Origin: Viscum album
Lineage: Eukaryota; Streptophyta; Magnoliopsida; Santalales; Viscaceae
Length of the DNA: 64,000 bases
Assembly (NCBI GenBank): GCA_963277665.1
Contig: OY728120.1
Coordinates: 425,760,138-425,824,137, forward strand
Reading direction: 5' to 3'
Shown: positions 11,189-24,415 of the stretch, piece by piece
Layout of the letters: each line of letters opens with the position of its first letter
Numbering within the stretch: position 1 is the stretch's first letter
Notes under the pieces: model-generated
What the model was told of the DNA's origin: nothing
What the model saw: the letters and a program-made list of their open reading frames with translations, nothing else
Database searches by the model: none
Position numbers and translations under genes: made by a program

Positions 11189-13536
11189 TGTAATCCCTTG
11201 GTATTAATAAAATTTTTATTTAATATTATGGTAAAATTTGTTATTTTCAAATGTCCAGATAAATATAGGATGAATATTATTGATGAATTTTTTAAAAAGG
11301 GTATTTTAAAATATTCATGTAAACTTTAAATAATTAATAATGTGAAATTATTTTCATAAAATAGTCTCTTACAGTTGTGATCAATAAACAATTAAGAGTC
11401 TAATAAAATCAACATGTTTTTTAGTAAATAGTAATGTATGAATAGTAACATACCCTTATGAATAGTAATGAATCGTAAATCGGCCAAGAAAAATAGAAAC
11501 TTCACCCATGAATGTATAAATACAATTTAGAAATCTTAAATGTGAATAAATGATCATTGTATAAGTTTTGTTATTTTTGTAGGTCATATATATTTTATTT
11601 AAAATTTTATAATTATTTTAATAATTTAAAATGAAAATGATTTTTCATAAAATGTAATAATAAATTGGTACATTATTTTATTATGGTTAAATGATAATTT
11701 TATGGGACCATGATTACTTTTTCAAGGTGCTAAAAAATAAGTTATATTATTTGAATTGTTTTTTTAGAATAAATAATGATTTTATTTAAAAATTAAATTA
11801 AAAATATTTATAAAATCATTTTCATAAAATGGAGTTCATTATTGAATTCAGAGCATCAATATTAAGTTAGGGTGAATTTAGGAGATTTTTATAAAATGTT
11901 TTGTTTTTTGGTGAATAGTGAAAATACGGTTTTGTGTTTCGGGTGTTTAATGACATCATTAATGATTTAATGATGATGTAATAATTATAGTGGAATTTTG
12001 AATAGTAATATATTCTATGAGGGGTCCCAAGTGGCCAATACCATGGGAAAATACCATGGTAAAGCCCATGGTTTTGCAAATACCACCGATGAGGTGTCCC
12101 TTGGAAATTAATTTAACATTCCCTCACTTTTCCTATAAATACCAAGCCATTCCCTCATTAATTTCAGTCCAAAATCCTCATCAACGAAGTTATAGTATTT
12201 TTACCCCCAATTAGTCCTCCCAAGGTGCCCTCAAGCCCCCAAGGTTCCATACTTGGAGCTTTTGAAGTCACTCTTCACAGTAAGGGAACCATTCACCCTC
12301 CTCTTTTAAGTCATGACTTCCTTTATGTGATGTCTTCTAGTTTCCATCTTATTATGTTGGGGTATGTTATTATATATCCTTATTAATATAAATTTCATTA
12401 TGAAATTATGATATACCCTCTCCACTCTCATAAATTTATTTTCTGAATTTTTTAAGTGATGTCGTTAGGCTGTCAAATTTTCATAAAAGAAAGTGCATCT
12501 TCTCTTTTCTTTAAAATTTACATTCCATGTGGCATGTCATTAAAATATCCATAACATGTTCTTATTTATATTTTATTCAGTACCAATACTATATTATGAG
12601 TTATTTCTGAGTTTTTTTACCCTTATGACCTCTCTTTTTATTGTTTTCTAAAACCATGTTATACAGCCGTTATGCTGTAGAAATTTCGTCTCAAAATTTT
12701 CTCTCTTTCACTCAATAAATTATCTTATCTTATTTATGTGAATACCCAGACATATTTCGTATATATGGGTGTTAATAAATACCTAAAAATTATATTCTTT
12801 ATTATATAATTTACATACATATAACCCTCACTCCCTTTCCATGGGTTATAAATGACATAATGGTCATATTTTTAAGCACTTTTAAAACGTCACGATTTTG
12901 ATGTGAAACCCATTTCTTTTACTATATTTGGGATATTTATGAAATGTTTGATTATTATATATGAGGATCACATTAATATAAAGACATATTAAGGGTGTTT
13001 CCTGGTAGCACTCCAATGCATTGGGTAAAGACTTTAATATATAGAGATGACAAGTTTCACAATACCTTGGTGAATAACCATGGTAATTATTATAACACCT
13101 TGGGGATGAACCATGGTGATATGATCATGAATGTCTAAATTAAATGGTTTAGACACATATTTAAGTTATGATTCATGTTATTTTTATTATTATATTCATA
13201 TTTTTCTATTTACCATGTCTTTATGATTCTTATAATGTTCTTATTGATATCACAAGTAAACAGATTCCCTTGTTTACCCTTACTGGGCCTTAAGCTCACC
13301 CTTTCCTTTGATATATGTCTCCAGGTTATGATATGCAGTAATTGTACATTTGATTTACTTTTCAAGAATCTTTAAAAGGGTATTTAAATATTGTTTTAAT
13401 TTTTCATGTTTTATTGTTCCTGATTTCCAAGACACTAGACATTAAAGATCCTTTGTTTGAAAAATGTTAATGAAAAGTAAGGTAATTAAAAGTTGGGACG
13501 ATATATTCTCATATGTTTGAGGTCATTGAATAATAG
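11189..13536 (+). repeat. LTR C, plus-sense, abutting element B
   Basis: It opens TGTAATCCCTTGGTATTAAT, aligning with the reverse complement of the end of the TR-GAG LTR (TGTAACAGCCCAAGATTTTA). Further shared blocks are CCAATGCATTGGGTAAAG at 13013-13030, CCCTTACTGGGCCTTAAGCT near 13278-13300, and TTTCCAAGACACTAGA near 13424. It has a promoter-like CCTATAAATACC near 12131. It ends where LTR B begins. It is much shorter and diverged compared with the TR-GAG LTR, so it belongs to a different family of the same kind. Confidence 0.65.
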
Positions 13537-16188
13537 TGAGGACCTATGGTGTGTTATTGGGGAGACTATGCCCTCATGTGAATGTGTAACAAAGTGGTGT
13601 AATCACAATGATCAATAGTGGAAGAATAATATAAATCACTAGAAGAAGATAAACATCCAGAATAGAGAAGTAATAATCACTATCAAAAGAATTATCATAT
13701 ACAATATGATGAACATTTCATGTATCTATAAAAAATGGTAGAAAATACATGACAACAATAATCCAGTACAATACATGTATCATATGTATAAAAATAACAA
13801 AAAACATTCTACAGATAGCATCACGAGCTTTTCTCGGTCTTGTGCTCCTCTACTCCTAAGAAATGATCAAATCAAGGATCATAAAGTGGTCACCTTCCCA
13901 AGTACCTATCTGCATCCATGAATTCTGTCCGGGTACCCAACATTGGCCCAAACATGGTGTGATATAACACTTAGTAGGACACCACCAATGATGTCTATAA
14001 CATGTCCAACCTATGTATATAAGCCAAAATAATGTTACTATATAACAGTCATATAAAGATAAATAAGTAAGTGTGATACTCTCTTGTTTATCAATAATAG
14101 TCAAGAATCCATAAAAAAGGTCATTTATAACCAAGCCAATATAATCATGGGCTAACTGTAAATAGTTTATAACATTCACAATGGTTTGTTCTAGGTAATC
14201 TAGTGTTATACCATGAAGGTCCAGATCTAAGGTATAAAATGAACATGGAATCTTTTTCAAGTACATGAATAATTTTGATAGAAACTAGGTAAATACGTGA
14301 TATGAATCCAAGGAACATGTCCATGGAACATGTCCAAGGAATTCCACGAAATCCCAATCCAAGGAGTAGCAATGTCTTTAGAAACCAATTGAATCAGGAT
14401 GCAAAGGGTTGAAATGTCCAAGGAATCCACTACCATAATCAAGATCCATAGAGTATAAATATCCCTAGAATCCTATGGAATTGGGATACCAGATGTAAAA
14501 ATGTCAAAGGTATCCACTACCATGATCAATTCATTAATCATTATCATTCACGACCAATGAGTTTTTCCAACCCATTCAACATTTTCCATATAAACCATTT
14601 ATCAATTTTAGTCATATGAAATCACATTAAATGGAGGCAAAGACCTTATCCTATGAACTAAATTCAATTCGTTTCATTAATTTACAAGTGAATAGGTAAA
14701 AAAAGGTGATCAAAACCTTAAAAAATTGATTAAACTCTCAATAAGGCTCCCACTAAAATTGGAAAGCACAAACACACCAAATGCGGTGGTATAACATGGG
14801 GCAGAAATAAGGACACACCCCACAGGTGGGTTGGGTTGAGGTGATGAACTCCATCCATAAAATGGTACTAGCGGGAATCCTAACCATGTCCCAAATAGTT
14901 TAATCCTGCATTTTACTTAATTTTTAGGGAAACTCTTGAATGTTTGTTGTGTGGAACAATGACAAAAATCTATATAAAACAAAAAAAATTTGAGGTAACG
15001 GTATAGACCACCTACTATAAGTCCATGGTAGAACACTCATATTTTATCAAATCATAACTCGATCTAGATAGGATGAAATCATAAAAACATATGAATACAC
15101 TTGAAATATGGCATATTTTCTTTCACCGCAATAACTCAATCGTTACAAATAAAAATTAAGAATGAAACAAGTTGATGAACGAACTCATCAATTTGGATCC
15201 AATGATATGATTGACACTTCAATATGAGTCTAGATAGAGAATCAAAATCCAAGCCTAGATTAGGAGCTCCTCAATATGATAAAGAACTCTCCAGTTTCTA
15301 ATAGAACAAAAGGATAAAAGGAAATAGTTTTTTAAGAAAATTTAAGTGAAAAATGGAAATTTCCCCTCTAATTACTATGTCACATGGTTTGGACACACAG
15401 TTGGAAAAACCATGTGCCAACCATGCACCCATCACAGCCTCAATAGGATAGTCGCATGGTTTATGCACATGTTGTGAGAAACCATGCAGAAACTACCACT
15501 ACTAAAAATTTGGCCTTTATCAGTGCCATAAAATGGCATTAACAGCATTAGAAAAGCACTGTTAAGGTGAAGATGGGGGGTACCTTTTATCAGTGCTTAA
15601 AAAAAATCACTGATAAAAAGATATTTTATCTCTTCATTTTTTATCTTTGATAAGAGTAAAAAAAATTAAAAAATTTAAGACCCAGGGGGTGGAGATTTTA
15701 ACAATGCTTGACCCCCCACCTTTTATCAGCACTTGGCGGAGCCGCCTCCCTCTCACTGCACACTGCCCTTGCCCAAGAAACCCCCCACTTGCCTGTGTGC
15801 CCTAGCTTCCACCATAACTCGAACCCGAGACCTCCACCTTACGCACTTTCACCTTTACCACTAATCCATTTAGTTTTTTTGTCCATTTAATGATATATAT
15901 ATTTATATATATATAAGTTATATTTATTGGTATATTAATATAGAGTCATATTAATATAATTATATTTATTTATATTAATATATATATATATTTATTCATA
16001 TATTAATATATATTTATATCTATTTATATACATACATATATATGTATATATATTTAGTTATAATTTTTATCCGTATATTTATTTGTTTATGAATATATAT
16101 TTATAAGATTAGTTTCAAGTAAATTTATAAAATAAGTTATTATGCATGCTTATAAATAAGTAAATAAATACATACATTCATATATACA

Positions 16189-16232
16189 ACACACACACAC
16201 ACAAACAGACACACACACACACACACTCACAC

Positions 16233-16266
<34 letters not shown>
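16189..16266. repeat. Compound (AC)n(AT)n microsatellite
   Basis: AC repeats at 16189-16232 with a few interruptions, followed by AT repeats at 16235-16266. Confidence 0.95.
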
Positions 16267-16269
<3 letters not shown>

Positions 16270-16408
16270 TAAATACATATATATGTGTATCTGAAAATAA
16301 ATTGAATGGTAAAACAACCATAACATATAATATAGAAGTCCTTTTCAAGTCCACAACCTGTCAAATTGATGAAAATGAAACAATATTCAATAGGATAGGT
16401 GGTACAGG

Positions 16409-16635
16409 CCTAGCGGACATCCGGATCAGAAGTTATAGCTGTTTGAATGTTAAAAAATCAGGGTATCCCGACTAAGAACTCAATTTTAGAGGCCTTATGG
16501 GCCTTTTTGGCCTTTATAAATGCGACATATGATTCCCTTCAATCACTATCATGTAGAGTTCATCGCAAGATTCGATTTGATATGTTTAGAGCTCTAACGG
16601 ACACCCGGATCAAAAGTTATGTTCGTTTAAAGTTT
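16409..16635. repeat. Direct repeat inside the small CACTA element
   Basis: Two ~43-bp copies, at 16409-16451 and 16591-16633, share the pattern CTA-CGGACA-CCGGATCA-AAGTTAT followed by TTTGAATGTT or TTTAAAGTTT. The step is about 182 bp. Confidence 0.75.
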
Positions 16636-17519
16636 GAGTTACATTTTCAACATATTTTAGATATTTTATAAATTTTTTTGGATTTTTTTGTCTTCAAATT
16701 ATTATTAAATAATTATTAGTCTATGTTAATTAGAAAATAATTAATTAATAATATTTTTTAAAATATTTTAAATCCACTGTCACTAAATTTCGTATATATT
16801 AAATGCAATAGTCTATATATACTTATCTAAAACATATTTAAAAAATATATTTTATATTTATATCAATATAAACACACTTATATATCATTATATTATTTTT
16901 CATGAAAAAATTATTATTTTTTGAAATATACGCTTTATCAGCGCATGGAAAAAGCTCTGATAAAGCCCCCCCTTTATCAGCGCTACTAAAAAAAGTGCTG
17001 ATAAACGGTCACTTTTAACAGTGCTTTTTTTAGCACTGATAAAGGCACCCCCTTTAGCAGGGATTTTTTTAGTGCTGATAAAGGGGGGAGCTGAAAAATA
17101 GCAGTTTTTTGTAGTGTGTGTTATAAGAATCGTTTAATAACTATAAATATTCCCATATAGGCATGCAACCATGGTTCCATGGTTTCCTCAAATAGAGCGA
17201 CCCTTCATTGGCCTATGAAATGTATCGTATAGTTTAATCAAACCATATGGTCTGGGTCATATGGTGTCTATAAACTTTGAAACCTAGTTGCATTTTTCTG
17301 ATAACTTATCCCTTGAGCTTGGAACAAGCCTCAAACACCACCAAAATTCTCTTGAACTTATTTAGAAGTCACATTATATAAGACACAAGGAATTAAAATG
17401 AAAATTTAAATGTTTTGTACATAAATAAAAACTAGGGATCTTATAATCTCACCCCTTTATGAAACTCATCCCTGAATTTACCTTCTAAGGGTGATCAATA
17501 ATTGTCTAATAAAAGCTTC

Positions 17520-17865
17520 AACCGCTGAGAATTTATGCAAGACTCCTGCTCCCAAGTCTTGTCTAGTATAAGGAAACACTGCCTTAACAACCATACAAAA
17601 TTAATTGACCAACCTCAGAGAGCTTTCATTCTCCTATCGATAGTATGAATAGGATTCTCCTCAAAATAAGAATCAACTAGAAATTTAACATCATTTATCT
17701 GAATATTATGAGATGCGTCTGAGTGATAAAGGAATAGTGTAGATACATGTAAGACGTCGTTCATGGATCAATACCTCTAAGTTAACTGTAACTGATAGGC
17801 TTCCATTCTAAATCTCTGTAGAATATCGAATGGACTGATATATCGTAGTGAAATTTTACCCTATC
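17520..17865 (-). pseudogene. Element B integrase C-terminus and chromodomain-like tail (decayed)
   Basis: At 17520-17582 the minus strand reads KTWEQESCIN, the TWEQE(S/D) motif at the end of the chromodomain-like module. At 17790-17865 it reads GKISLRYISPFDILQRF, then EAYQL, matching the integrase tail GKLSPRYIGPFEILERVG-VAYRL. The region left of it starts directly at the LTR. Confidence 0.8.
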
Positions 17866-19339
17866 ATGTAATCTGTCAATTCCCCATCCTCAGGGAGATA
17901 TATAAAAATAAATGACCCCTGGCCTTGAAATATAGAGGTTGGGGATGATGATCTGCATAGGATTTCAATCTTGACTATATTGTAGCCATCTACTTTCTAA
18001 CCAACTTGATCGGCTTAGAAGTTTCATAAATGAGACAAGGTCTAAGTAGTGTTTCCACTTCTACCTCTATACATTATAGAGGTGTTCAAAATGTCCTACC
18101 ATATAAGGCCTCATAAGGTACTATCTATATAGTAATAGGATAACTATTATAGTATAATAATTCAACTTGGGTTATATGTCTCTCCCAGGATCCCTCAAAA
18201 TAATGGATGCATGATCTAAGAATGTCCTCTATAACCTATATAGTGCACTCTTATAGGAAATCAGTCATAGGGTGGTATAATGTGATTAGAAGAACCTATA
18301 TAACCAGTACCTTGTATTATCCATGACAAAGTCAAGATGTAAACCTAGAATCCCTATCTAATACCATGATATAAGGAACCTTGTGAAGTTGAAGTATATC
18401 ATAGATATACATCATTCTATGATCATCTACTAAGAAGGTATCCCTGATTGGTAGGAAATGAGTGACCTTCGTGAGACTATCCACAATAAACCACACTACA
18501 TCACTACCTCATGGATACCTCGACATACCAATCACGGAATCAATTCATACATCTTCCCATTTCCACTTAGTAATGGATAATTGATATTTAGACTAGATTT
18601 TCCCTTATATTCTTCATTCACTTGCTGATAGGTGGAACACCTTGTAAAAAACCAACTACCTAACATTTATTTCCAAGACACCAATATTAGTCGCATAAAT
18701 CACAATACATCATAATAATATTCAGATGCACTTACCAAGATGAATTATAAGACTCATGAATTAGCTCCTCACATATTTATATTGAAACAAAAACATGAAC
18801 ATGGATATGTAGAATTTCATCCCCACCCAGAGTCCAACCAGGAGGCAGGTCCTCACATGGTACACCCCCCATAGGACTAGACCCTTAGTATCAAATAACT
18901 ATTTCATCCTCACTACATTCAAAAGAGTGTAAGTAACTACCAAGGATAAAGAAATGTCCTCCTGAGACTATCCATCACATTCATGTGAATCTATGAAAAT
19001 AATTCCCAAATATACCATTCACCACTGGCTTCCAAAAATTCCTACATCTATGTCCTCTTGATCAGTTCATCAACAACTACATTTCCCTTTCCATGTGAAT
19101 AGAAAAGCATGAATTAGAAGGACTCATGTAATTCTATACACCTTCAGTGTCTCCAATTTTTATCACACTGTGTAAATATGTAATTGAGGATTTTGTGGTC
19201 TTGGTACACCAAAAAATTCTCTCCCCATATATATTTCCTCCAAAAACAAAATACATGCACACCATCGGCTATCTTGAGATAATGTGTCAGGTAGTTCCTC
19301 TCATGTGGAAACAACTAGCAAGGCTCTTGTGACATGACT

Positions 19340-20200
19340 CAATACCCTTCATCAGAATATCTCTTATACAAATACCTGATGCATCACAATACACTATATG
19401 GTTTTCCCAACTCTGTAAGAATAGGGACTAGTGTGGAAGTTAGTCTCACTTTTATCTCTTGAATGGATATCAGGTATGTATCTAACCATAAATACATCAA
19501 AAACTTCTTAATTAAGACCATAAATGTCACTTCTAAGAATTAATGAAGTTCTTGTAATATTTTTCTCTCCCAAATAAACTCTAAATGTAAACTATATTCT
19601 ATGGATGATCCCAGGAAACTACAACTCTCGCCTTCTATGGGTCAACTAATACTATTATATTTGGAATAATATGACCAATTAAGTGTATCTCATCCATATA
19701 GAAGTGGCACTTTGTGATCTTAGTATATAACCAATGTTCTCTCAGTGTATCCAAAATAATCTGAAGATATTTGGCATGGTTGTGTCAATTGTGAGAATAC
19801 CCCATGATATCATCCACAAAAACCACCACAAATGAATTCAGTAATGTATGGAATACTCGGATCCTCAAATCCATGAAAACTATTGGTGTTTTGGTGAGAT
19901 CAAATGAAATAACTATAAACTCATAAAGACCTAAACTGCTATGAAAATTTGTACAAGGTATGTCTGTAATTCAAACATGTACCTGGGGAAAACTTGGCCT
20001 CAAATTAGTCTTCTAGAAAACCCGAGCTCCTTGGAGCAATTCAAATCTGTCATCTATCAATTGTAATGGATACCATTTATTAATGGTTAAGTAGGTAAAT
20101 TTTTAGTAATCCACACATAGCCTAAGAGTTATGTCCTTTTTTTAAAAAAGAACCAGAAAACCCCACTGAGAAGTACTGGGCTGGATAAAATTTTTTGCTT
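19340..20200 (-). pseudogene. Element B RT and RNase H (decayed)
   Basis: Around 19790-19945 the minus strand reads YEFIVISFDLTKTPIVFMDL and then FVVVFVDDIMGYS. This is the RT palm, with the FVDD catalytic pair still present. Around 19358-19402 it reads VYCDASGICI, the start of RNase H. Stops and frame changes occur between these blocks. Confidence 0.85.
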
Positions 20201-21449
20201 CGAAGTCCTCTAGCTCCCTCTTAAGATCTTGAAACTCCATAGTATCCATACTATAATGATGAATGGATAATTATGCCGATCCTACAACTAGATCATTAGA
20301 AAAATCTACATCTCTCTTAGGAGGAAAACTAGAAAATATACCTAGAAAAACATCCCTAAAATGATCAACCACTGGAGGGAAGTCTACATGACACATTCCA
20401 TGATAATCTAGAAATAAACTAGAAATATGGGCTATCATCCCACACATCCCATGATGCATGGGTCCATCTCAACTCACATAAGCATCCCATTCCCCATTGT
20501 GAATAAAAAACTCTTCCCTATGGTGATATGAAAGTTTCCCTTTGACGCTATAAATCATCATGGGAATGGTAAGAAACGAACTATCCAATATCAATAATGA
20601 TGTAAAATATTTTCATATCATGGATGAAGAGATCCCATATGAAGTGACATGCACCTATCTTAAGCAGTAATACCTTCAATAACATACACCCTCCATTTTA
20701 ATCCTCAATAGAGTATCCAAAGTCATAAAACCATCCGAAAACTGAACATTGAACCCAAGGCTCTATAAAATAGGTATAGATATAAAACTATGCAATGTAA
20801 CCAATATTAAAATGAAGTGAAACTAGAGTATGGACTACTAAGATTATACCTCTCATTTTATATGGATCGATGCTCTTCTCCTCAGGTTTAGGATGTAAAA
20901 AATATACCTGGCCTGAACCGTGACCCTGTGAAACAACCTCACTACCCGAAGCAGGACCAATATTCTATTTTTGTACTACTAGTTCCTTGCTTCCTCAACC
21001 ATGAACACTACCTCATCATGAACAAATGGAACTACCCTAACTCCCAGCCTAATGCGGAGCTGTGAATCCCGCTCTTGAACATGGAGTCATATTCAATACC
21101 CTTCTACTAACAACTAAAGGGAAGGTCCTTCAAAATCACTATGCATGGACCATCATGCCTCTTGGTCGACACTTGATTGGTTCCCTATCACACTGACTCC
21201 TCATATTTACTCATCTTCCACAATGAAGATAGAGGAAACAACTACTAGAACATATAACCTAGCAGGTGTTCCCCTCATGAGAAGTATTAAAATGCTGCTT
21301 CATGCCACTGGAAATAGAACTACTAGGTCAAGAGGCCGAAATACCATACTTTGTACCCCCACACCCCTTAAGTTATATTCCGTAATTAGTTCTTGATTTA
21401 ATATCTCTATAGTAGTTTTCATCTAAAACATTTTTACATTTTATCAAAC

Positions 21450-22049
21450 AACATTCTTGAGACATTCCTTGAAGCGCCTCATCCTCAATGGATCATTAGC
21501 ATTATAAATTGGTGAAAAATATAAAACCTCTATGAATTGAGCTTAATATTCGATAACATTCATAGCACCCTTTTCCAGAAGAATAAAATCACTAGCTGTT
21601 TAATCATTTAGGGTCTCATAAAAAGATTAATCATAAAATCTTGATGGTAAATCCCTCGAAATGATATCTTGAAATGTATCATCCTGATTCAAAACAACAT
21701 ACAAAATCACGGCTTCTAACTAAAGAATATATGTCTTAAGGTTCACTCTCCTATCAAGAGGCATCTCTATATTATTGGAAATAAATAAATTAGTCTCAAT
21801 CCATAGATCTTCATACTGTGGACTACCATCCCCCAAAAATATGGAAGGATGTTGCTTCTTGAACACTTTCATCAGCTCTTCCATATTCAAGGATGGTTAT
21901 GGAACTCCCAAAATGGTCTACATAAAAATAGAAAACTATAACCACACTAGGAATCAAAACCTGTATCTAGTATAATTGATGGTTCTATAGTAGGTAGTAC
22001 TGTAGGCTCTACTAGCGGCTCACGACCACCACATTCAGACCATGGTTTT
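21450..22049 (-). pseudogene. Element B gag remnant, C-terminal side
   Basis: The minus-strand reading near 21500-21700 gives DDTFQDIISRDLPSRFYD, then LLEKGAMNVIEY and AQFIEVLYFSP. These resemble the W..F...F..KYFP and L.QG.MSV.EY...F..L..FAP stretches of plant gag capsids. Three stops are visible. The remainder continues beyond the TR-GAG insertion at 32699. Confidence 0.6.
22045..22049. other. Target-site duplication, left copy (GTTTT)
   Basis: GTTTT directly precedes TGTAGGG. The identical GTTTT follows the other end at 32694-32698. Confidence 0.93.
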
Positions 22050-23640
22050 TGTAGGGACCCGTATCTTGACGTACATTGACATTACATTACTTTTGCGGAA
22101 CACTTAGTACATAACAAAAACAAACACACAAGGATCGTAATAGTTTAGTGTCTTTGGAAACTCAGAACGTAATCTTCTAATCCTGGTGAAAGATCTTCAA
22201 TATCTCCCATAAAGATCTTCCTTTTTTTTACCTAAACCCATTCTTTATATCCTGGGGAAAAGAAAACATAAAAGGGTGAGCTCAAATGCTCAGTAAGGGC
22301 AAACAAAATAAATATCAATCACATCATATACATAAGCACATAACTTTTGGAAATCTTAACCTGCAAAAGAGATCATAATTTCATAACATGGGGTAAATCA
22401 TGGCAGTGAAATGTAATCACAATAATCATAACATAAAACATGAAACTTTGTGGCATTCACACATAATCATAGAGAATCATTTCTTGTTAGTCAAGACTCA
22501 TTGCCAAGACTATCTTAGTGGACAAAGTCCCTTTCTGAATCGAGTAACCCTTGTTTCAGTCCTGTTTCACTGAACCGGTATAACCTACCATTCCAGCCAT
22601 GTCTATCTCATGAGATATAAAATCTTTACCCAATGCATTGGAGGGAGATATAGGTCCCACCCATCTCATAATGATACCATTCTTATGTGTGCCACAAAAT
22701 CATAAATCATACATCATTTCATAACCCATGTAATAAAAATGGGATTTTTAAACAACATGACATCATAAAACCATTCATATAAGATAAAGGAATTCATAAA
22801 CATAATTCCATAACAAAATAGTCAAATCAATGTAAAAATATGGATAGAAACAGAACCCTTTATTTTCTTAGATGGAAAATAATTTTGACAAAACACTTGA
22901 ACTCTATTCTTGAGGAAAATATCCTTTCTTCTTCAAAAACATTTTTTTCCTTTCATAACATGTCATACAACTTTAAAATAAAATAAGTTGATTAAAAATA
23001 AACTTGAAAACTTGTAAAGGAAGTTTATTGGAAATAATGTTTTAAAAATCCATTCATGTCGTATAAGTTAAAAAAAACATTCTTTGTACTTTTGTCAGAA
23101 AAGTCAAAAAGTACCTCGTATGACAAAAGATTCCTTTCATAGATATTACTAAAAACTCACCGAAGGGTAAAAATGGATTTAAAAAATTGTAGGTGGATGG
23201 AAATAATATTACATATTGATGAAACATGGATGTGGATGATGAAATACACCCCAGTAAATACTTACGAATAAACAATCTCGGATAAAAATGAGATTGTGAT
23301 ATTTCCCCTTACCTTATGTCCGACTTGCTTTGTAAGTGTCCGAACCTCCTGTATAATGATTTAAATCATGTTATTGACTTATTCCAGAATCATATTAATT
23401 GTTATGATATCATATATGGTTTACTTATGACATTATATTACCCGTTCTTTTGTAAATTCCATGTTAAAGAAGCGTTTTGGGTAAAATCATTTCATTTATC
23501 ATAGGTGTTCTGACTTGTTGTTCTTGACATCATTATTACTTATATCATGATCTAATTACTTCCAGAATATAAAATATGATTTATATATCATATATATTCA
23601 GTATATATATATATATATAATAGATAGATAAATAAAATGA

Positions 23641-24080
23641 AAAACACCGTTCCTGGAGACGGTAGTCCGTACGTACGCATGAACGCTGTTTTACTTTCCT
23701 TATTGTCTTGAAATGGAAGTAAGTAGATGACATACATATATATATATATATACATAAATCCAGTAACTTTATAATGTCATATATTTCATTATTATTTCTT
23801 ATATATACTTTATAATCATTCTTAAATGGTTAACATGGAGAATGAATCTCATCGCGTCGTGGAGACGGTAGTCCGTACGTACGCACGAGCGATGATATCA
23901 TTTCCATAAATGTTGAACTGAATTGGATTGGATTATACAATATATCAGAATCAATATTATTTTGTAATAACTATGTATAGTTATTCTTTACACCATTATA
24001 CCCATCCATGTAAGGTGGTGGTGGAAAATAGATTACACCACGGCGTGGAGACGGTATTCCGTACGTACGCACGCGCGGTG
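23641..24080 (-). other. Three conserved stem-loops in the left LTR
   Basis: The constant 22-nt loop GAGACGGTAGTCCGTACGTA-CG (plus strand; one base differs in the third copy) occurs at 23656-23677, 23862-23883 and 24048-24069. Each is enclosed by a different imperfect stem: AAAACACCGTTCCTG/CATGAACGCTGTTTT; CATCGCGTCGTG/CACGAGCGATG; CACCACGGCGTG/CACGCGCGGTG. The loop is constant while the stems vary yet still pair, which suggests an RNA structure in the element transcript. Confidence 0.8.
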
Positions 24081-24117
24081 ATTTCTTTTTCCGTAGGATA
24101 GATAGATGGTGAAATAG

Positions 24118-24190
24118 GGTTGTTTCATACTTATAATAACATATCAGTATATGAGTGATACTGATGTTATTACTTAATAATGAAACAACC
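24118..24190. repeat. 73-nt foldback in the left LTR
   Basis: The arms GGTTGTTTCAT...ATAACATATCAGTAT and ATACTGATGTTAT...ATGAAACAACC are complementary with a few mismatches and leave a loop of about 8 bases. The same foldback lies at 30553-30625 in the right LTR. It would be transcribed just downstream of the TATA-like box. Confidence 0.85.
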
Positions 24191-24415
24191 TAAGAAGAAT
24201 AAGTGGAAGAAGAAATAAAGATGAAAGAATTGGTAACGGTAATTACCTCTTCTTTGAAGCGCCTCATTGAGACCTCCTCTTAGGGCACTAAAATTGGTCT
24301 TTTAGGAAGACCAGAACCTCTAGGATGTTTCTAGGGAAGTGGAGAAGAGATTTTGGCAGGGGTTGTCCGAGCTTGAGTGCTCAAATTGGTGTGAGGAGGA
24401 GGGGGAGGAGGTGTC

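Larger units (their letters stand above)
15497..17116. mobile_element. Non-autonomous CACTA (En/Spm) element, 1620 bp
   Basis: The left end is CACTACTAAAAATTTGGCC and the right end, reversed, is CACTACAAAAAACTGC. Subterminal regions hold many copies of CTTTATCAGTGCT-like motifs in both orientations (15522-15625 and 16930-17095), as expected for transposase-binding sites of CACTA elements. There is no transposase frame. Inside are an AC/AT microsatellite and a direct repeat. The 3-bp flanks (TAC, TGT) do not match, but the right LTR of B supplies the empty site near 35.78 kb. Confidence 0.88.
13537..17445 (-). repeat. 3' (left) LTR of element B, interrupted by a CACTA element
   Basis: It starts TGAGGACCTATGGTGTGTTA, aligned to the right LTR start TGTAAGATCCTAGGGTGTGT, and ends GGGATCTTATA against GATATCTTACA. 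The two copies are readily alignable but differ at many positions, so B is old. The insertion at 15497-17116 is absent from the right LTR. Confidence 0.88.

Noticed and set aside
23054..23275. Small frames repeated in both TR-GAG LTRs (for example near 23054, 23316, 24339 and their copies)
   Set aside because: They occur in both LTRs because the LTRs are duplicated; composition is AT-driven and there is no domain.
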